Positions 1-8,448 are shown, counted from the first letter of the stretch. The stretch: DNA of 64,000 nucleotides from Sediminibacter sp. Hel_I_10 (GCF_000688335.1 NZ_JHZX01000001.1:3472001-3536000), one strand, 5' to 3'. Notes: a model not told the origin generated them from the letters alone. Numbers and translations are program-made.

Positions 1-13
1 AAACAAATAAACT

Positions 14-505
14 ATGGCAAGAAACGTATTTACAAGCTTTCATTACAAACCTGATAATTGGAGAGCATCAACTGTTAGAAGTATAGGCAAAATAGAAGGA
101 AACAAGGTTGTAACAGCTAATAAGTGGGAAGAAGTTACAAATGGTGGAGCAACTGCAATCAAAAAATGGATTAATGACAATATGAAAGGTAAATCTTGTG
201 TTATTGTTTTGGTTGGTCAGGATACGGCAAAAAGGAAATGGATTGACTACGAAATAGAACGAGCTTGGACAGAAAAAAAAGGACTGTTAGGTATTAATAT
301 TCACAATTTAAAAAATAGTAATGGAGAACAATCCAACAAAGGAAATAATCCATTTGAACATTTTACTTTAGGTTCAAAAAAATTATCATCAGTAGTAAAA
401 TGTTATAATCCACCATACAAAACGAGCACTAATGTATATAGTTACATTAAGGAGAATATTGAAGATTGGATTGAAGAAGCCATAGAAATAAGGAAAAATA
501 ACTAA
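14..505 (+). CDS. TIR-like (MTH538/DUF1863, ThsB-type) protein
   Basis: 163-residue protein that reads as one TIR-like domain of the MTH538/DUF1863 family, the family of the Thoeris sensor ThsB. Visible landmarks are the N-terminal strand and loop RNVFTSFHYKPDNWR (about residues 3-17), the strand SCVIVLVGQDT (61-71) and the helix motif KWIDYEIERAW (75-85), where Glu80 or Glu82 is the likely catalytic or structural acid. Known family role: on phage infection ThsB-type TIR proteins make a cyclic ADP-ribose signal from NAD+ that activates an effector. There is no signal peptide, so it is cytosolic. The stop overlaps the start of the next TIR gene by one base (TAATG), so the two are translationally coupled. 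The start lies 13 bases into the window; upstream partners cannot be seen. Family call fairly sure; defence role inferred. Confidence 0.8.
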   Translation: MARNVFTSFHYKPDNWRASTVRSIGKIEGNKVVTANKWEEVTNGGATAIKKWINDNMKGKSCVIVLVGQDTAKRKWIDYEIERAWTEKKGLLGINIHNLKNSNGEQSNKGNNPFEHFTLGSKKLSSVVKCYNPPYKTSTNVYSYIKENIEDWIEEAIEIRKNN

Positions 506-1092
506 TGAGCGTTCTAAGTAAATCACAACTTTATGAGTTTAGAAACTCAACGAGATATTTTTCAAAAGCAGTAACGGAAAGTCTAAATGAGTTTTCTTCA
601 GAAAGTAAAACTGGAAAAACCACAATTTTTTTATCACACAAGCACGATGAAAGAAAAGAATTAGATAGTGTCATTTCTTTTTTGAAAAAAATTAATGTAA
701 ATGTTTATGTTGATTGGCTTGATGAAGGTATGCCTAAAACTACTTCTGGAAAAACTGCCACTCGAATTAAACTAAAAATAAAAGAAAACGATAAGTTTAT
801 TTTTTTAGCAACAGAAGGAGCAATTAATTCAAAATGGTGCAATTGGGAATTAGGATTTGGAGATTCACATAAATTTGATAGAAATATTGCACTATTTCCT
901 GTTAGAGATGATGGTTTCAGTTTTTCGGGTAATGAATACCTACAAATCTATCCAAGAATTGAATACGTAAGTAGAAATTCCGTATCAAGACGAATTGGAG
1001 GATATTTTGATGAAGGATATTATGTTATATCACCAAGGAATGAAGATGGAACGAGTTATTATACGAAAATTGAGGATTGGCTGAAAAGATAA
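505..1092 (+). CDS. TIR-domain protein (putative NAD-cleaving)
   Basis: 195-residue protein. After a 36-residue lead comes a canonical TIR domain: strand A TTIFLSHKHDERKE (about 39-52), strand B VNVYVDWLDEGMP (65-77), strand C KFIFLATEGAINSKW (97-111), then the TIR helix motif WCNWELGFGD (111-120). Glu115 is in the position of the catalytic Glu of bacterial TIR NADases. The C-terminal 50 residues include YPRIEYV and end in KIEDWLKR; the partner protein also has an IEDWIEEA stretch near its end. No membrane segment or second effector domain is present. The start overlaps the preceding gene's stop, so the two TIR proteins are probably made together. Whether it is an effector that depletes NAD or a second signal-making sensor cannot be decided from sequence. 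Gene and flanks are visibly more AT-rich than the core genes after 2.4 kb, suggesting an acquired patch. Confidence 0.8.
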   Translation: MSVLSKSQLYEFRNSTRYFSKAVTESLNEFSSESKTGKTTIFLSHKHDERKELDSVISFLKKINVNVYVDWLDEGMPKTTSGKTATRIKLKIKENDKFIFLATEGAINSKWCNWELGFGDSHKFDRNIALFPVRDDGFSFSGNEYLQIYPRIEYVSRNSVSRRIGGYFDEGYYVISPRNEDGTSYYTKIEDWLKR

Positions 1093-1187
1093 AGTACTAC
1101 CGCCAACAATGCGTATGGCCAATTGCGGCTAATTACTTAATCGATATTCGATGTTTTTAGCTACATTTATTTTAAGCGGACAACCCC

Positions 1188-1341
1188 CGCTAGCGCTCGT
1201 TTGTAACGAGTGCCGTCAACAGTAATCCATCAACACTAAGCTGTGAAAAGCGAGTCCTCAATATAAATCCGTCTAAAGTAAACCCAGCCAAATAAAATGA
1301 TTCTAAACAAAAACAAATAGTTTGTATTTTGGTGCTATCAG
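1188..1341. repeat. Repeat element copy A: palindromic head plus 5-6 14-bp units
   Basis: Head at 1188-1214: CGCTAGCG palindrome followed by the hairpin CTCGTT-TGT-AACGAG and TGCC. From 1215 follow 14-bp units of consensus GTCAACAGTAARCC (1215-1228, 1229-1242, 1243-1256, 1257-1270, 1271-1284, then a degenerate 1285-1298). A tail containing CTAAACAAAAACAAATAG and GGTGCTATCAG closes the element and matches the tail of copy C. Confidence 0.85.
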
Positions 1342-1359
1342 TAGAAAATGCAAAACCCC

Positions 1360-1414
1360 CGCTAGCGCTCGTTTGCAACGAGTGCCGTTAACAGTGAGTC
1401 GTCAACAGTAAACC
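1360..1414. repeat. Repeat element copy B: head plus two 14-bp units
   Basis: The same 27-bp head as copies A and C at 1360-1386 (loop TGC, as in C), followed by only two 14-bp units (1387-1400 and 1401-1414). The sequence then leaves the repeat, and the AAACAAAAACAAATAG tail of copies A and C is absent. Same orientation as A and C. Confidence 0.85.
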
Positions 1415-1562
1415 TATAGTTACCTAGGTTTCACCCGTAGGTAATCCAAACGTACTTCGAAGGACAATAGGCAAACATCCAATGAAGATTTATATTATAG
1501 AGCAGATGTTTAATACATATAGATTAAACCATTCCTAAAGTAAAAAAATTGAATTTCAATTT

Positions 1563-1877
1563 TCAATATTCAATATAAATCGGTATTGATTCTACCTGAT
1601 GATTCAATTTAACATTAAATATTTCGTACGTAAAGTAATCTGTATTATTTCCAAGGTGCCTTTCAACCCTGTAAATCAATTCTTTAGTTTTTACATCGTA
1701 AATATTATCAACAATAACTTTACAATCAAAATTTCTACCATTATCTAAAATTGAATGATTTGGATTATAAGTCTTGTTACACGAATAATAGTTTCCATTG
1801 GATAATTTCCTTCCTATGCTGTTGTATAAATCTGTATAATAATTGCTGTTTTCAATTTCCTTAAAATAAGTATTCAT
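1563..1877 (-). CDS. Hypothetical protein (104 aa)
   Basis: 104-residue, polar, Asn/Tyr-rich protein without signal peptide or membrane segment. I do not recognise a family. The middle KVIVDNIYDVKTKELIYRV followed by FTYEIFNVKLN looks like alternating beta strands. The minus-strand start lies after AACTAAAGGCTT, an A-rich leader of the sort seen before flavobacterial genes. It is an orphan between repeat copies B and C, with no neighbour to suggest a job. Its AT-rich composition matches the TIR patch rather than the core genes. It could be a cargo gene of the accessory patch or a decayed remnant; the intact frame and start context favour a real small gene. Confidence 0.5.
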   Translation of the reverse strand: MNTYFKEIENSNYYTDLYNSIGRKLSNGNYYSCNKTYNPNHSILDNGRNFDCKVIVDNIYDVKTKELIYRVERHLGNNTDYFTYEIFNVKLNHQVESIPIYIEY

Positions 1878-2353
1878 AAGCCTTTAGTTTAAAATTATGA
1901 GTCAAAGATATTTAATAATTTAATACTCTCATTTTTATAGAATTAACAATTGTTGATAATATTGCCTCGCTAGCGCTCGTTTGCAACGAGTGCCCTCAAC
2001 AGTAAGTCGCCAACAATAATTTGTCGACAGTAAGCCATCAACAGAGTACCGTCAAAAGTAAACCATCAACAGTAAGCTGTCAAAAGCAAGTCCTCAATAA
2101 AAACCTGTCAACAGTAAACCCAGACAACTAAAATAATTCCAAACAAAAACAAATAGGGGATATGGCAGTGCTATCAGCATCACATACAAATTCCATATAA
2201 AACACCTCGATAGAGGGCGTCAAAGCATGGGCTTTATAATAACCACTATTATTTATACCCACTTTAAATAGAATCCCTAAGCCAATATTTTCTATAAAAT
2301 CTAAAAAACGAGACCTAAAATAGCCCAACTTTGTCCCTAATAAAAACAACAAC
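1878..2353. other. Non-coding stretch with repeat copy C
   Basis: No convincing gene. Copy C (about 210 bp) occupies the centre. Between it and the CDGSH gene (2178-2353) I see only AT-rich sequence; an 82-codon minus-strand frame here was rejected because it runs into the CDGSH gene and the repeat tail. Confidence 0.5.
1968..2177. repeat. Repeat element copy C: head plus 9-10 14-bp units
   Basis: Head at 1968-1994 nearly identical to copies A and B (CGCTAGCGCTCGTTTGCAAC then GAGTGCC). The 14-bp array runs from 1995 to 2120 as nine in-register units, with a degenerate tenth to 2134. Examples: CTCAACAGTAAGTC, GTCGACAGTAAGCC, GTCAAAAGTAAACC, GTCAACAGTAAACC. The tail CCAAACAAAAACAAATAG ... GTGCTATCAG matches copy A. 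The last units of A and C also correspond (AAGCxAGTCCTCAAT...AACC), so the two differ mainly by extra units in C. Confidence 0.9.
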
Positions 2354-2581
2354 ATGAGCAAAACAAAATTGACCATTAATAGTAATGGGTCTGTAAAAGT
2401 AGAAGGCGATTTTGAAATCGTAGATGCCCAAGGAAACGCCTATGGATTACAAGGCAGAACCGTTTTAGGCATTTGCCGTTGTGGTCTGTCCAATAACAAA
2501 CCCTTTTGTGATGGCGCACACCGCAATCATTTTGAGCACGATGCCAAAGCCTTTGATTTACCACCAATGAAGGCGAGGTAA
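2354..2581 (+). CDS. CDGSH iron-sulfur domain protein
   Basis: 75-residue protein with the complete CDGSH [2Fe-2S] motif CRCGLSNNKPFCDGAH (about residues 42-57): three Cys and one His in C-x-C-x2-S-x3-P-x-C-D-G-A-H order, the ligand set of mitoNEET-type clusters. The N-terminal part (LTINSNGSVKVEGDFEIVD) is a short beta region usual in small bacterial members. No signal peptide, so cytosolic. Known members hold a pH-labile, redox-active cluster; the cellular role in bacteria is largely unknown (electron transfer or Fe-S shuttling proposed). It stands alone between the repeat patch and a bidirectional terminator. The ATG at 2354 follows AAAACAACAAC, a typical A-rich flavobacterial leader. Confidence 0.9.
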   Translation: MSKTKLTINSNGSVKVEGDFEIVDAQGNAYGLQGRTVLGICRCGLSNNKPFCDGAHRNHFEHDAKAFDLPPMKAR

Positions 2582-2713
2582 ACACCAGAGTCAACCCTAA
2601 ACACCTCATACCAAACAGGGGTTTCACCCGTAGCAAAGCCGTGTCTAACCCGTATCAAACCCGTATCATACTCGGGGCTACGGCATAGCATACCCTGGTG
2701 TTCCATAAAACAT

Positions 2714-2750
2714 AAAAAAGTCCCGTATACGCAGGTAACGGGACTTTTTT
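2714..2750. terminator. Bidirectional intrinsic terminator
   Basis: Perfect 13-bp stem AAAAAAGTCCCGT / ACGGGACTTTTTT (2714-2726 with 2738-2750) around an 11-base loop, with A/T runs on both sides. It sits between the 3' ends of the convergent CDGSH gene and icmF and can serve both. Confidence 0.85.
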
Positions 2751-2833
2751 CAGTATTTAGTTTTAAGATCCCACCAAATGACAGGATAAGCGATGCACTT
2801 GAGCTCTTTGAAATCAAAATCGCGGTGTCCTGC

Positions 2834-5800
2834 TTACATGTTTCTACGGTACTGCCCACCAACCTCAAACAGGGCGTTGGTGATTTGCCCCAAAGAGCAG
2901 ACTTTGGTCGCTTCCATCAACACCGCAAAGATATTCTCGTTGTGTATGGCCGCCGTTTGCACATCGTCCAACACCGCAGCAATATCATTCTTAAAGGCCT
3001 CATGAAGGTTTTCCAAGGTCTTGATTTGGTCTTGCTTCTCGGCTTCGGTAGCACGTATCACTTCCGAGGGCACCACAGTAGGCGATCCCTTAGAACTTAA
3101 AAAGGTGTTCACCCCAATAATAGGGAAGTCACCATTGTGCTTTAAAGTTTCATAATACAAGCTCTCTTCTTGAATCTTGCTGCGTTGGTACATGGTTTCC
3201 ATGGCACCAAGCACCCCACCACGTTCGGTAATACGGTCAAACTCCAACAGCACGGCTTCTTCTACCAAGTCGGTCAACTCTTCAATAATAAATGAGCCCT
3301 GTATCGGGTTCTCATTCTTGGCCAAACCAAGCTCCTTATTAATAATCAACTGTATGGCCATCGCACGGCGCACAGACTCTTCCGTTGGCGTGGTAATGGC
3401 CTCATCATAAGCATTGGTGTGTAGCGAGTTACAGTTATCGTAAATGGCATACAGTGCTTGTAAGGTGGTTCTAATATCGTTAAAGTCAATTTCTTGGGCG
3501 TGCAAGCTACGTCCAGACGTTTGAATATGGTATTTCAACATCTGGGCACGGGCATTGGCGCCATACTTTTGCTTCATGGCCTTAGACCAAATCTTACGGG
3601 CCACACGGCCAATCACCGCGTATTCTGGATCTACCCCGTTAGAGAAAAAGAAGGACAGGTTAGGGCCAAACTTATCAATATCCATCCCGCGTGAGAGGTA
3701 GTATTCTACATAGGTAAAGCCATTGGCCAAAGTAAAGGCCAATTGCGAGATCGGGTTGGCGCCAGCCTCGGCAATATGATACCCAGAAATAGAGACCGAG
3801 TAAAAGTTACGCACGTTGTTTTCTATAAAGTACTCTTGCACATCACCCATTAATCTTAAGGCGAATTCTGTAGAGAAAATACAAGTGTTTTGGGCTTGGT
3901 CTTCTTTTAAGATATCGGCTTGCACCGTCCCACGCACTTGGGCAATGGTCTTAGCCTTGATGTCTTGGTACACGTCTTTAGGCAATACCAGGTCACCGGT
4001 AACCCCAAGCAATAGCAGTCCTAAACCGTTGTTCCCCTCTGGGAGTTCGGCGTTATAGCGGGGGCGCTCAATACCCTTGTCTTTATAAATGGCAGTGATT
4101 TTATCGTCCACCTCTTGTTCCAGACCGTGTTCTGTAATATACAGTTCGCACTGTTGGTCAATAGCGGCGTTCATAAAAAAGCCTAATAACATCGGTGCAG
4201 GCCCATTAATGGTCATACTCACAGAGGTCATTTTATTGGCAAGGTCAAAACCAGAATAGAGTTTCTTGGCATCATCCAAACAGCAGATAGAAACGCCGGC
4301 ATTTCCAATCTTTCCGTAGATATCGGGTCTAAGGTCAGGGTCATTACCGTAAAGCGTCACACTATCAAAAGCGGTAGAAAGGCGTTTGGCAGGCAAGCCC
4401 ATACTCACATAATGAAAACGTCTGTTGGTACGTTCTGGGCCACCTTCTCCAGCAAACATACGCGCAGGGTCTTCACCGGTGCGTTTAAAAGGGTAGAGCC
4501 CCGAGGTATACGGGAACTCTCCCGGCACATTCTCCTGTAAGGTCCATCTTAAAATGTCGCCCCAAGCCTGATACTTTGGTAAGGCCACTTTCGGGATCTG
4601 GCTATGGGATAAAGACTCGGTATGGGTCTCAATCTTAATCTCTTTATCACGTACTTTAAAGCTATAAATAGGATTCTTATAACGGTTCACTTTCTCGTCC
4701 CAACCCATAATCACTTCCCAATTATAAGGGTCCAGATTGAGTTTGACACGGTCAAATTCACTCACCAACAAGCGTACAAAATCCTTAGTGCTTTCTATAC
4801 CTTCGGGAGCGGTGCTGGCATCTACCGTAATAGAGTCGCTCTCAATCCCAGCCTTGTCAAGCACAGGTGTTTTGTTTAGTACAGATTCTAAAGTCTTATA
4901 AATACCATACAGTTTCTGGGCAACTTCCACTTGGTCGTCGGTGGTTTTATCGTAAGCACGGTTGTTTTCTGCAATCTCCGAAAGGTATCGGGTACGGGAC
5001 GGCGGGATCACAAAGATCTTTTCGCTCATCTCTTCGGAAATGTGAAAGGTCGACTTTAAGTCGGCTTCGGTTTTCTCTACAATCTTATCCATAATGGCTT
5101 TGTAGAGGGTGTTCATCCCGGGATCGTTAAATTGTGAGGCAATGGTACCAAATACGGGGAGCTCATCCTGAGGGATATCCCAAAGGTGATTGTTGCGCAT
5201 GTACTGTTTTTTAACGTCCCTAAGGGCATCTAGAGAACCGCGCTTGTCAAATTTATTGATGGCTACCAAATCGGCAAAGTCCAACATGTCAATCTTCTCC
5301 AACTGTGTGGCAGCACCAAATTCTGGAGTCATCACGTAGAGCGAGACATCACTGTGTTCAATAATTTCGGTATCACTTTGTCCAATCCCAGAGGTTTCTA
5401 AGATGATGAGGTCATATTCTGCCGCTTTTAAGACTTCAACCGCCTCGTTCACGTATTTGGAAAGTGCTAGGTTAGATTGGCGCGTGGCCAAACTACGCAT
5501 GTACACTCTAGAGTTATTAATGGCATTCATCCTAATCCTGTCGCCCAAAAGCGCGCCGCCAGTCTTGCGTTTTGAAGGATCTACTGAAACAATCCCCACG
5601 GTCTTTTCAGGGAAATCCACTAAAAAGCGACGTACCAGTTCATCTACCAAACTCGACTTACCAGCACCTCCAGTACCGGTAATCCCTAAAACAGGGGTAT
5701 GGGTGCTTTTATTTTTGGTATGGATGTTATCGAGCGTGGCTTTGGCCACCTCAGGAAAGTTCTCTGCAGAAGAGATCACCCGAGCAATCGCTCTTGGGTT

Positions 5801-6283
5801 TTTATCTTTCAGAATATCAAATTCACCGTTTAAGGTATCGCCAATGGCGTAGTCAGATTGTTGTACCAAGTCATTGATCATGCCCTGTAGCCCCATTTCC
5901 CGACCATCATCTGGGGAGTAGATCCGGTCAATCCCGTAATCCATCAGCTCCTTGATTTCACTAGGCAGAATCACGCCACCGCCACCACCAAAGATCTTGA
6001 TATGGCTGGCACCTTTCTCTTTTAGTAAATCGTGCATGTATTTAAAGTATTCGTTATGCCCACCTTGATAGCTGGTCAAACAAATAGCGTTCACGTCTTC
6101 TTGAATGGCAGTATTCACCACCTCTTCAACACTGCGGTCATGCCCAAGGTGAATCACTTCTACGCCAGTAGATTGTATGATACGGCGCATGATGTTAATA
6201 GAGGCATCGTGGCCATCAAATAGGGAGGCGGCGGTAACGATTCTTACTTTATGTTTTGGGGTATAGGGTGCAACTTGCTTCAT
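2834..6283 (-). CDS. icmF: Fused isobutyryl-CoA mutase IcmF
   Basis: 1149-residue fusion that interconverts isobutyryl-CoA and n-butyryl-CoA with adenosylcobalamin. Domain order is that of IcmF: B12-binding domain (1-140; FDGHDASI with His25 as lower axial ligand; later [14 protein letters not shown]), MeaB/ArgK-type G-protein chaperone (about 195-410; P-loop GTGGAGKS at 203-210, SVDPS at 233-237, NKFD at 343-346), then the mutase TIM barrel (about 500-1149; [14 protein letters not shown]). Substrate residues are the isobutyryl type: Phe599 in YPFKR and Gln798 in DQAQNT, where methylmalonyl-CoA mutases have Tyr and Arg. The G domain loads and protects the cofactor. A TATTTTTG promoter core lies upstream at 6328-6335 (minus strand). 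It is monocistronic. Inference: it serves branched-chain acyl-CoA or valine metabolism rather than propionate. Confidence 0.95.
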   Translation of the reverse strand: MKQVAPYTPKHKVRIVTAASLFDGHDASINIMRRIIQSTGVEVIHLGHDRSVEEVVNTAIQEDVNAICLTSYQGGHNEYFKYMHDLLKEKGASHIKIFGGGGGVILPSEIKELMDYGIDRIYSPDDGREMGLQGMINDLVQQSDYAIGDTLNGEFDILKDKNPRAIARVISSAENFPEVAKATLDNIHTKNKSTHTPVLGITGTGGAGKSSLVDELVRRFLVDFPEKTVGIVSVDPSKRKTGGALLGDRIRMNAINNSRVYMRSLATRQSNLALSKYVNEAVEVLKAAEYDLIILETSGIGQSDTEIIEHSDVSLYVMTPEFGAATQLEKIDMLDFADLVAINKFDKRGSLDALRDVKKQYMRNNHLWDIPQDELPVFGTIASQFNDPGMNTLYKAIMDKIVEKTEADLKSTFHISEEMSEKIFVIPPSRTRYLSEIAENNRAYDKTTDDQVEVAQKLYGIYKTLESVLNKTPVLDKAGIESDSITVDASTAPEGIESTKDFVRLLVSEFDRVKLNLDPYNWEVIMGWDEKVNRYKNPIYSFKVRDKEIKIETHTESLSHSQIPKVALPKYQAWGDILRWTLQENVPGEFPYTSGLYPFKRTGEDPARMFAGEGGPERTNRRFHYVSMGLPAKRLSTAFDSVTLYGNDPDLRPDIYGKIGNAGVSICCLDDAKKLYSGFDLANKMTSVSMTINGPAPMLLGFFMNAAIDQQCELYITEHGLEQEVDDKITAIYKDKGIERPRYNAELPEGNNGLGLLLLGVTGDLVLPKDVYQDIKAKTIAQVRGTVQADILKEDQAQNTCIFSTEFALRLMGDVQEYFIENNVRNFYSVSISGYHIAEAGANPISQLAFTLANGFTYVEYYLSRGMDIDKFGPNLSFFFSNGVDPEYAVIGRVARKIWSKAMKQKYGANARAQMLKYHIQTSGRSLHAQEIDFNDIRTTLQALYAIYDNCNSLHTNAYDEAITTPTEESVRRAMAIQLIINKELGLAKNENPIQGSFIIEELTDLVEEAVLLEFDRITERGGVLGAMETMYQRSKIQEESLYYETLKHNGDFPIIGVNTFLSSKGSPTVVPSEVIRATEAEKQDQIKTLENLHEAFKNDIAAVLDDVQTAAIHNENIFAVLMEATKVCSLGQITNALFEVGGQYRRNM

Positions 6284-6462
6284 TCGTAATGATCTAGTGT
6301 ATTAGTCCTGCGAATTTACGGATTATTCAAAAATATAGAAGGTTTTGTGAACATTATATAAGGGGTTATCTTCTAAAATAAGCCCATTTTAGGGCATCTT
6401 CATCAAAATCAAGACAAAAAAGGATGCCAAATGAAAAAGAAAAGAATTCATCTTTAAATTTC

Positions 6463-6470
6463 TATATTTG
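6463..6470 (+). promoter_or_regulatory. Promoter -7 element for the DUF4197 gene
   Basis: TATATTTG matches the Bacteroidota -7 consensus TAnnTTTG, 23 bases before the ATG at 6494. No clear TTTG at -33 is seen. Confidence 0.5.
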
Positions 6471-6493
6471 TTACATACACATAAATACTTCAA

Positions 6494-7201
6494 ATGATAA
6501 AGAGATTAGTTGCCTTGGTTCTTATTTTAAATGTAACCGCATGTGCAGAGTTACAGGATATTGCCAACCAATTGCCACAAGGCCCAGGGGTGTTGAGCAA
6601 TACAGACATTGCTGCAGGGTTACGCCAAGCGCTAGATCAAGGGATTGATCAACAAGTCGCCAAATTGACCCAAACAGACGGGTTCTATAAAAATGAATTG
6701 GTTAAGATCCTCTTGCCCGAAGAATTGCAAAAGGTAGACAAAGCTTTACGAGATATCGGTTTGGGCAATTTGGCAGATGAAGGCTTAAAAGTACTCAACC
6801 GCGCCGCAGAAGATGCCGTAGGGGAGGCCACCCCAATTTTTATAAATGCGGTAAAGGAAATTACCTTTAATGATGCCAAAAACATTTTGTTGGGAGATGA
6901 CAATGCGGCTACCCAATACTTAACGGCTAAAACGCAAACAGCGCTTTATGCTAAGTTTCAGCCGGTCATCAACAACTCATTTAGCAAAGTGGGGGCCGAT
7001 CAAATTTGGGCCAACCTGATTACAAAATACAATGCCATCCCCTTTACCAATAACGTCAACCCAGATTTAACAGATTATGTTACGGGAGAAGCTTTAAAAG
7101 GGGTGTATACCATGATTGCCGTAGAAGAAAAAGACATTAGAACCAAAGTGTCTTCTAGAGGAACCGAGTTGCTTAAAAAAGTATTTGCTTTACAAGATTA
7201 G
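6494..7201 (+). CDS. DUF4197 lipoprotein
   Basis: 235-residue exported protein. The signal peptide ends in LILNVTAC, with lipobox Cys17. The mature part is a DUF4197 domain: helical, with SNTDIAAGLRQALDQGI (about 35-51), ILLPEELQKVDKALRDIGLG (72-91) and IWANLITKYNAIPF (about 174-187). The function of the family is unknown; in Gram-negatives it is periplasmic or outer-membrane anchored. A TATATTTG promoter element lies just upstream. The stop directly abuts the ATG of a PfkB-family kinase with no spacer, so the two are one transcript, although one product is exported and the other cytosolic. Length is normal for the family. Confidence 0.85.
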   Translation: MIKRLVALVLILNVTACAELQDIANQLPQGPGVLSNTDIAAGLRQALDQGIDQQVAKLTQTDGFYKNELVKILLPEELQKVDKALRDIGLGNLADEGLKVLNRAAEDAVGEATPIFINAVKEITFNDAKNILLGDDNAATQYLTAKTQTALYAKFQPVINNSFSKVGADQIWANLITKYNAIPFTNNVNPDLTDYVTGEALKGVYTMIAVEEKDIRTKVSSRGTELLKKVFALQD

Positions 7202-8173
7202 ATGACATCACAGTTTAAAATAGCCGTTGTAGGCCCTATCCCTCAGGATACCATAAAAACGCATAAAAACGAAACCATTTTAAAATATGGTTGCGTAACG
7301 CATCCCACCATTGCTTTAGCCAGATTAATGGAGGGGCATGGTGAGGTCATCCCTATTGCGAACATCCACAAAGCGGAGGCGCCTGCCATTAAGGAACTTT
7401 TTAAACATTACCCAGCCATCAATACCAACGGTTTGTCTTCAGAACAAGACCGAGGGACCATTATTGAGCTTAATTTTATAGACCAAAACAACAGGCTAGA
7501 AAAACAGGTGGCCAACATGAGTCCCATTTCCGCGGAAGATGTGACCCCATTTTTAGATGCCGATTGCTTTGTGTTTGTGCCCATTACCGACTTCGAAATC
7601 ACGCTCGAAAGTTTAAAATTGATTAAGGCTAAAAGTAAGGCACGCGTTATTTTTGATGCGCACGGACCAACCACCTACGTCACTTCTGATGGAGTACGCC
7701 TACGAAAATACTGGCAAGATCATAAAGAGTGGTTGCCTTATATTGATGTGCTTAAGATGAATTTGGAGGAATCCCTCTGCTGCTGGTTTGATCGGGATTA
7801 TACCGATGAAAGCATTTATGACGAAAACCAAACCGATCACTTAGATGATTTTGCGGCTTACATTCTAGACGCTGGGGTAGAATATTTATACGTCACTTTA
7901 GATTCTAGGGGTTGTAATATTTATACGAAGGAAAACGGAACGGTGGTCAAGCATTTCGTAAAATCGGTACCGGTTCAAGATGTGATTGATACGACGGGTT
8001 GCGGCGATTCGTTTGCAGGTGGTCTGGCTTACGGCTTCACTCGTTTTAACGACCCCATCAAGGCAGCGCATTACGCCAACACTTTAGGTGCATTAAGAAC
8101 CCAGGGCAAGGGTTTTGATGTATTCAAATCTTTAGAAGACACCCAAGCCATTATTTCCAAGAATTACCTTTAG
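7202..8173 (+). CDS. PfkB-family carbohydrate/nucleoside kinase
   Basis: 323-residue cytosolic kinase of the PfkB/ribokinase superfamily. The N-terminal strand FKIAVVGPIPQDTI (5-18) opens the Rossmann-like fold. The signature DTTGCGDSFAGGLAYG (about 263-278) carries the anion hole and the catalytic base Asp (GCGD; a Cys replaces the more usual Ala). The substrate is not deducible: the N-terminal half lacks motifs specific to fructokinase, adenosine kinase or ribokinase. It starts on the base after the DUF4197 stop, so the two are co-transcribed. A strong hairpin terminator follows at 8335-8371, about 160 bases downstream. Family call firm, substrate unknown. Confidence 0.88.
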   Translation: MTSQFKIAVVGPIPQDTIKTHKNETILKYGCVTHPTIALARLMEGHGEVIPIANIHKAEAPAIKELFKHYPAINTNGLSSEQDRGTIIELNFIDQNNRLEKQVANMSPISAEDVTPFLDADCFVFVPITDFEITLESLKLIKAKSKARVIFDAHGPTTYVTSDGVRLRKYWQDHKEWLPYIDVLKMNLEESLCCWFDRDYTDESIYDENQTDHLDDFAAYILDAGVEYLYVTLDSRGCNIYTKENGTVVKHFVKSVPVQDVIDTTGCGDSFAGGLAYGFTRFNDPIKAAHYANTLGALRTQGKGFDVFKSLEDTQAIISKNYL

Positions 8174-8334
8174 AAGAACTTATCATAGAGAGCTTCTTAA
8201 AACTGAGATTAAGACATTCTTAATACAAAGCTAATGTTTAGGTAACATGAGTAGTTTACCAATGTTGCATCTTTGTACTGTTAGTAAAAAGAATATTACT
8301 TCATTCTTTAATTGAATTAGAAAGTTAGTTTAAG

Positions 8335-8371
8335 AGATCGACCTTGCCAGAGGTCGATCTTTGTTTTTTTA
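8335..8371 (+). terminator. Intrinsic terminator
   Basis: Perfect 10-bp stem AGATCGACCT / AGGTCGATCT around the loop TGCCAG, followed by TTGTTTTTTT. It ends the DUF4197-PfkB transcript or a putative small RNA starting near 8276. Confidence 0.85.
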
Positions 8372-8380
8372 GTGAAACCC

Positions 8381-8448
8381 CAGACCATCAAGCACGTAGT
8401 GCGCAGATGGTCTGATCGGTTGAACTAACCCCGCTTTTTTAGCGGGGT
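8381..8448. repeat. Nested hairpins of unknown role
   Basis: Outer 9-bp stem CAGACCATC (8381-8389) / GATGGTCTG (8406-8414) encloses an inner stem GCAC-GTA-GTGC (8392-8402). Fourteen bases on is a second perfect stem ACCCCGCT / AGCGGGGT (8428-8435 with 8441-8448). No U-run follows, so these are not simple terminators; possibly a structured RNA or a repeat-type element. Confidence 0.55.

Larger units (their letters stand above)
1093..1562. other. Non-coding stretch with imperfect inverted repeat and two repeat elements
   Basis: No credible gene. Just after the TIR gene (about 1099-1131) lies CCGCCAACAATGCGTATGG followed by CCAATTGCGGC, whose ends (CCGCCAA / TTGCGG) form an imperfect inverted repeat. 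Similar GCC-AACAA...TTGCGGC sequences occur at 3' ends of accessory genes in flavobacteria (from memory). The rest holds repeat copies A and B, listed separately, and an inverted repeat ACCTA / TAGGT near 1430-1445. Confidence 0.5.

Noticed and set aside
1190-1378. Minus-strand 62-codon frame across repeat copies A and B
   Set aside because: Made of repeat sequence, with no protein-like composition.
1188-2134. CRISPR array
   Set aside because: 14-bp units follow each other with no spacers and the copies are imperfect; no cas genes.
2128-2376. Minus-strand 82-codon frame with a hydrophobic start
   Set aside because: Overlaps repeat tail C and the start of the CDGSH gene; no leader context, and its end is repeat-derived.
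5403-5852. Plus-strand frame of 149 codons opposite icmF, and other frames opposite it
   Set aside because: Antisense shadows of the well-conserved icmF coding strand.
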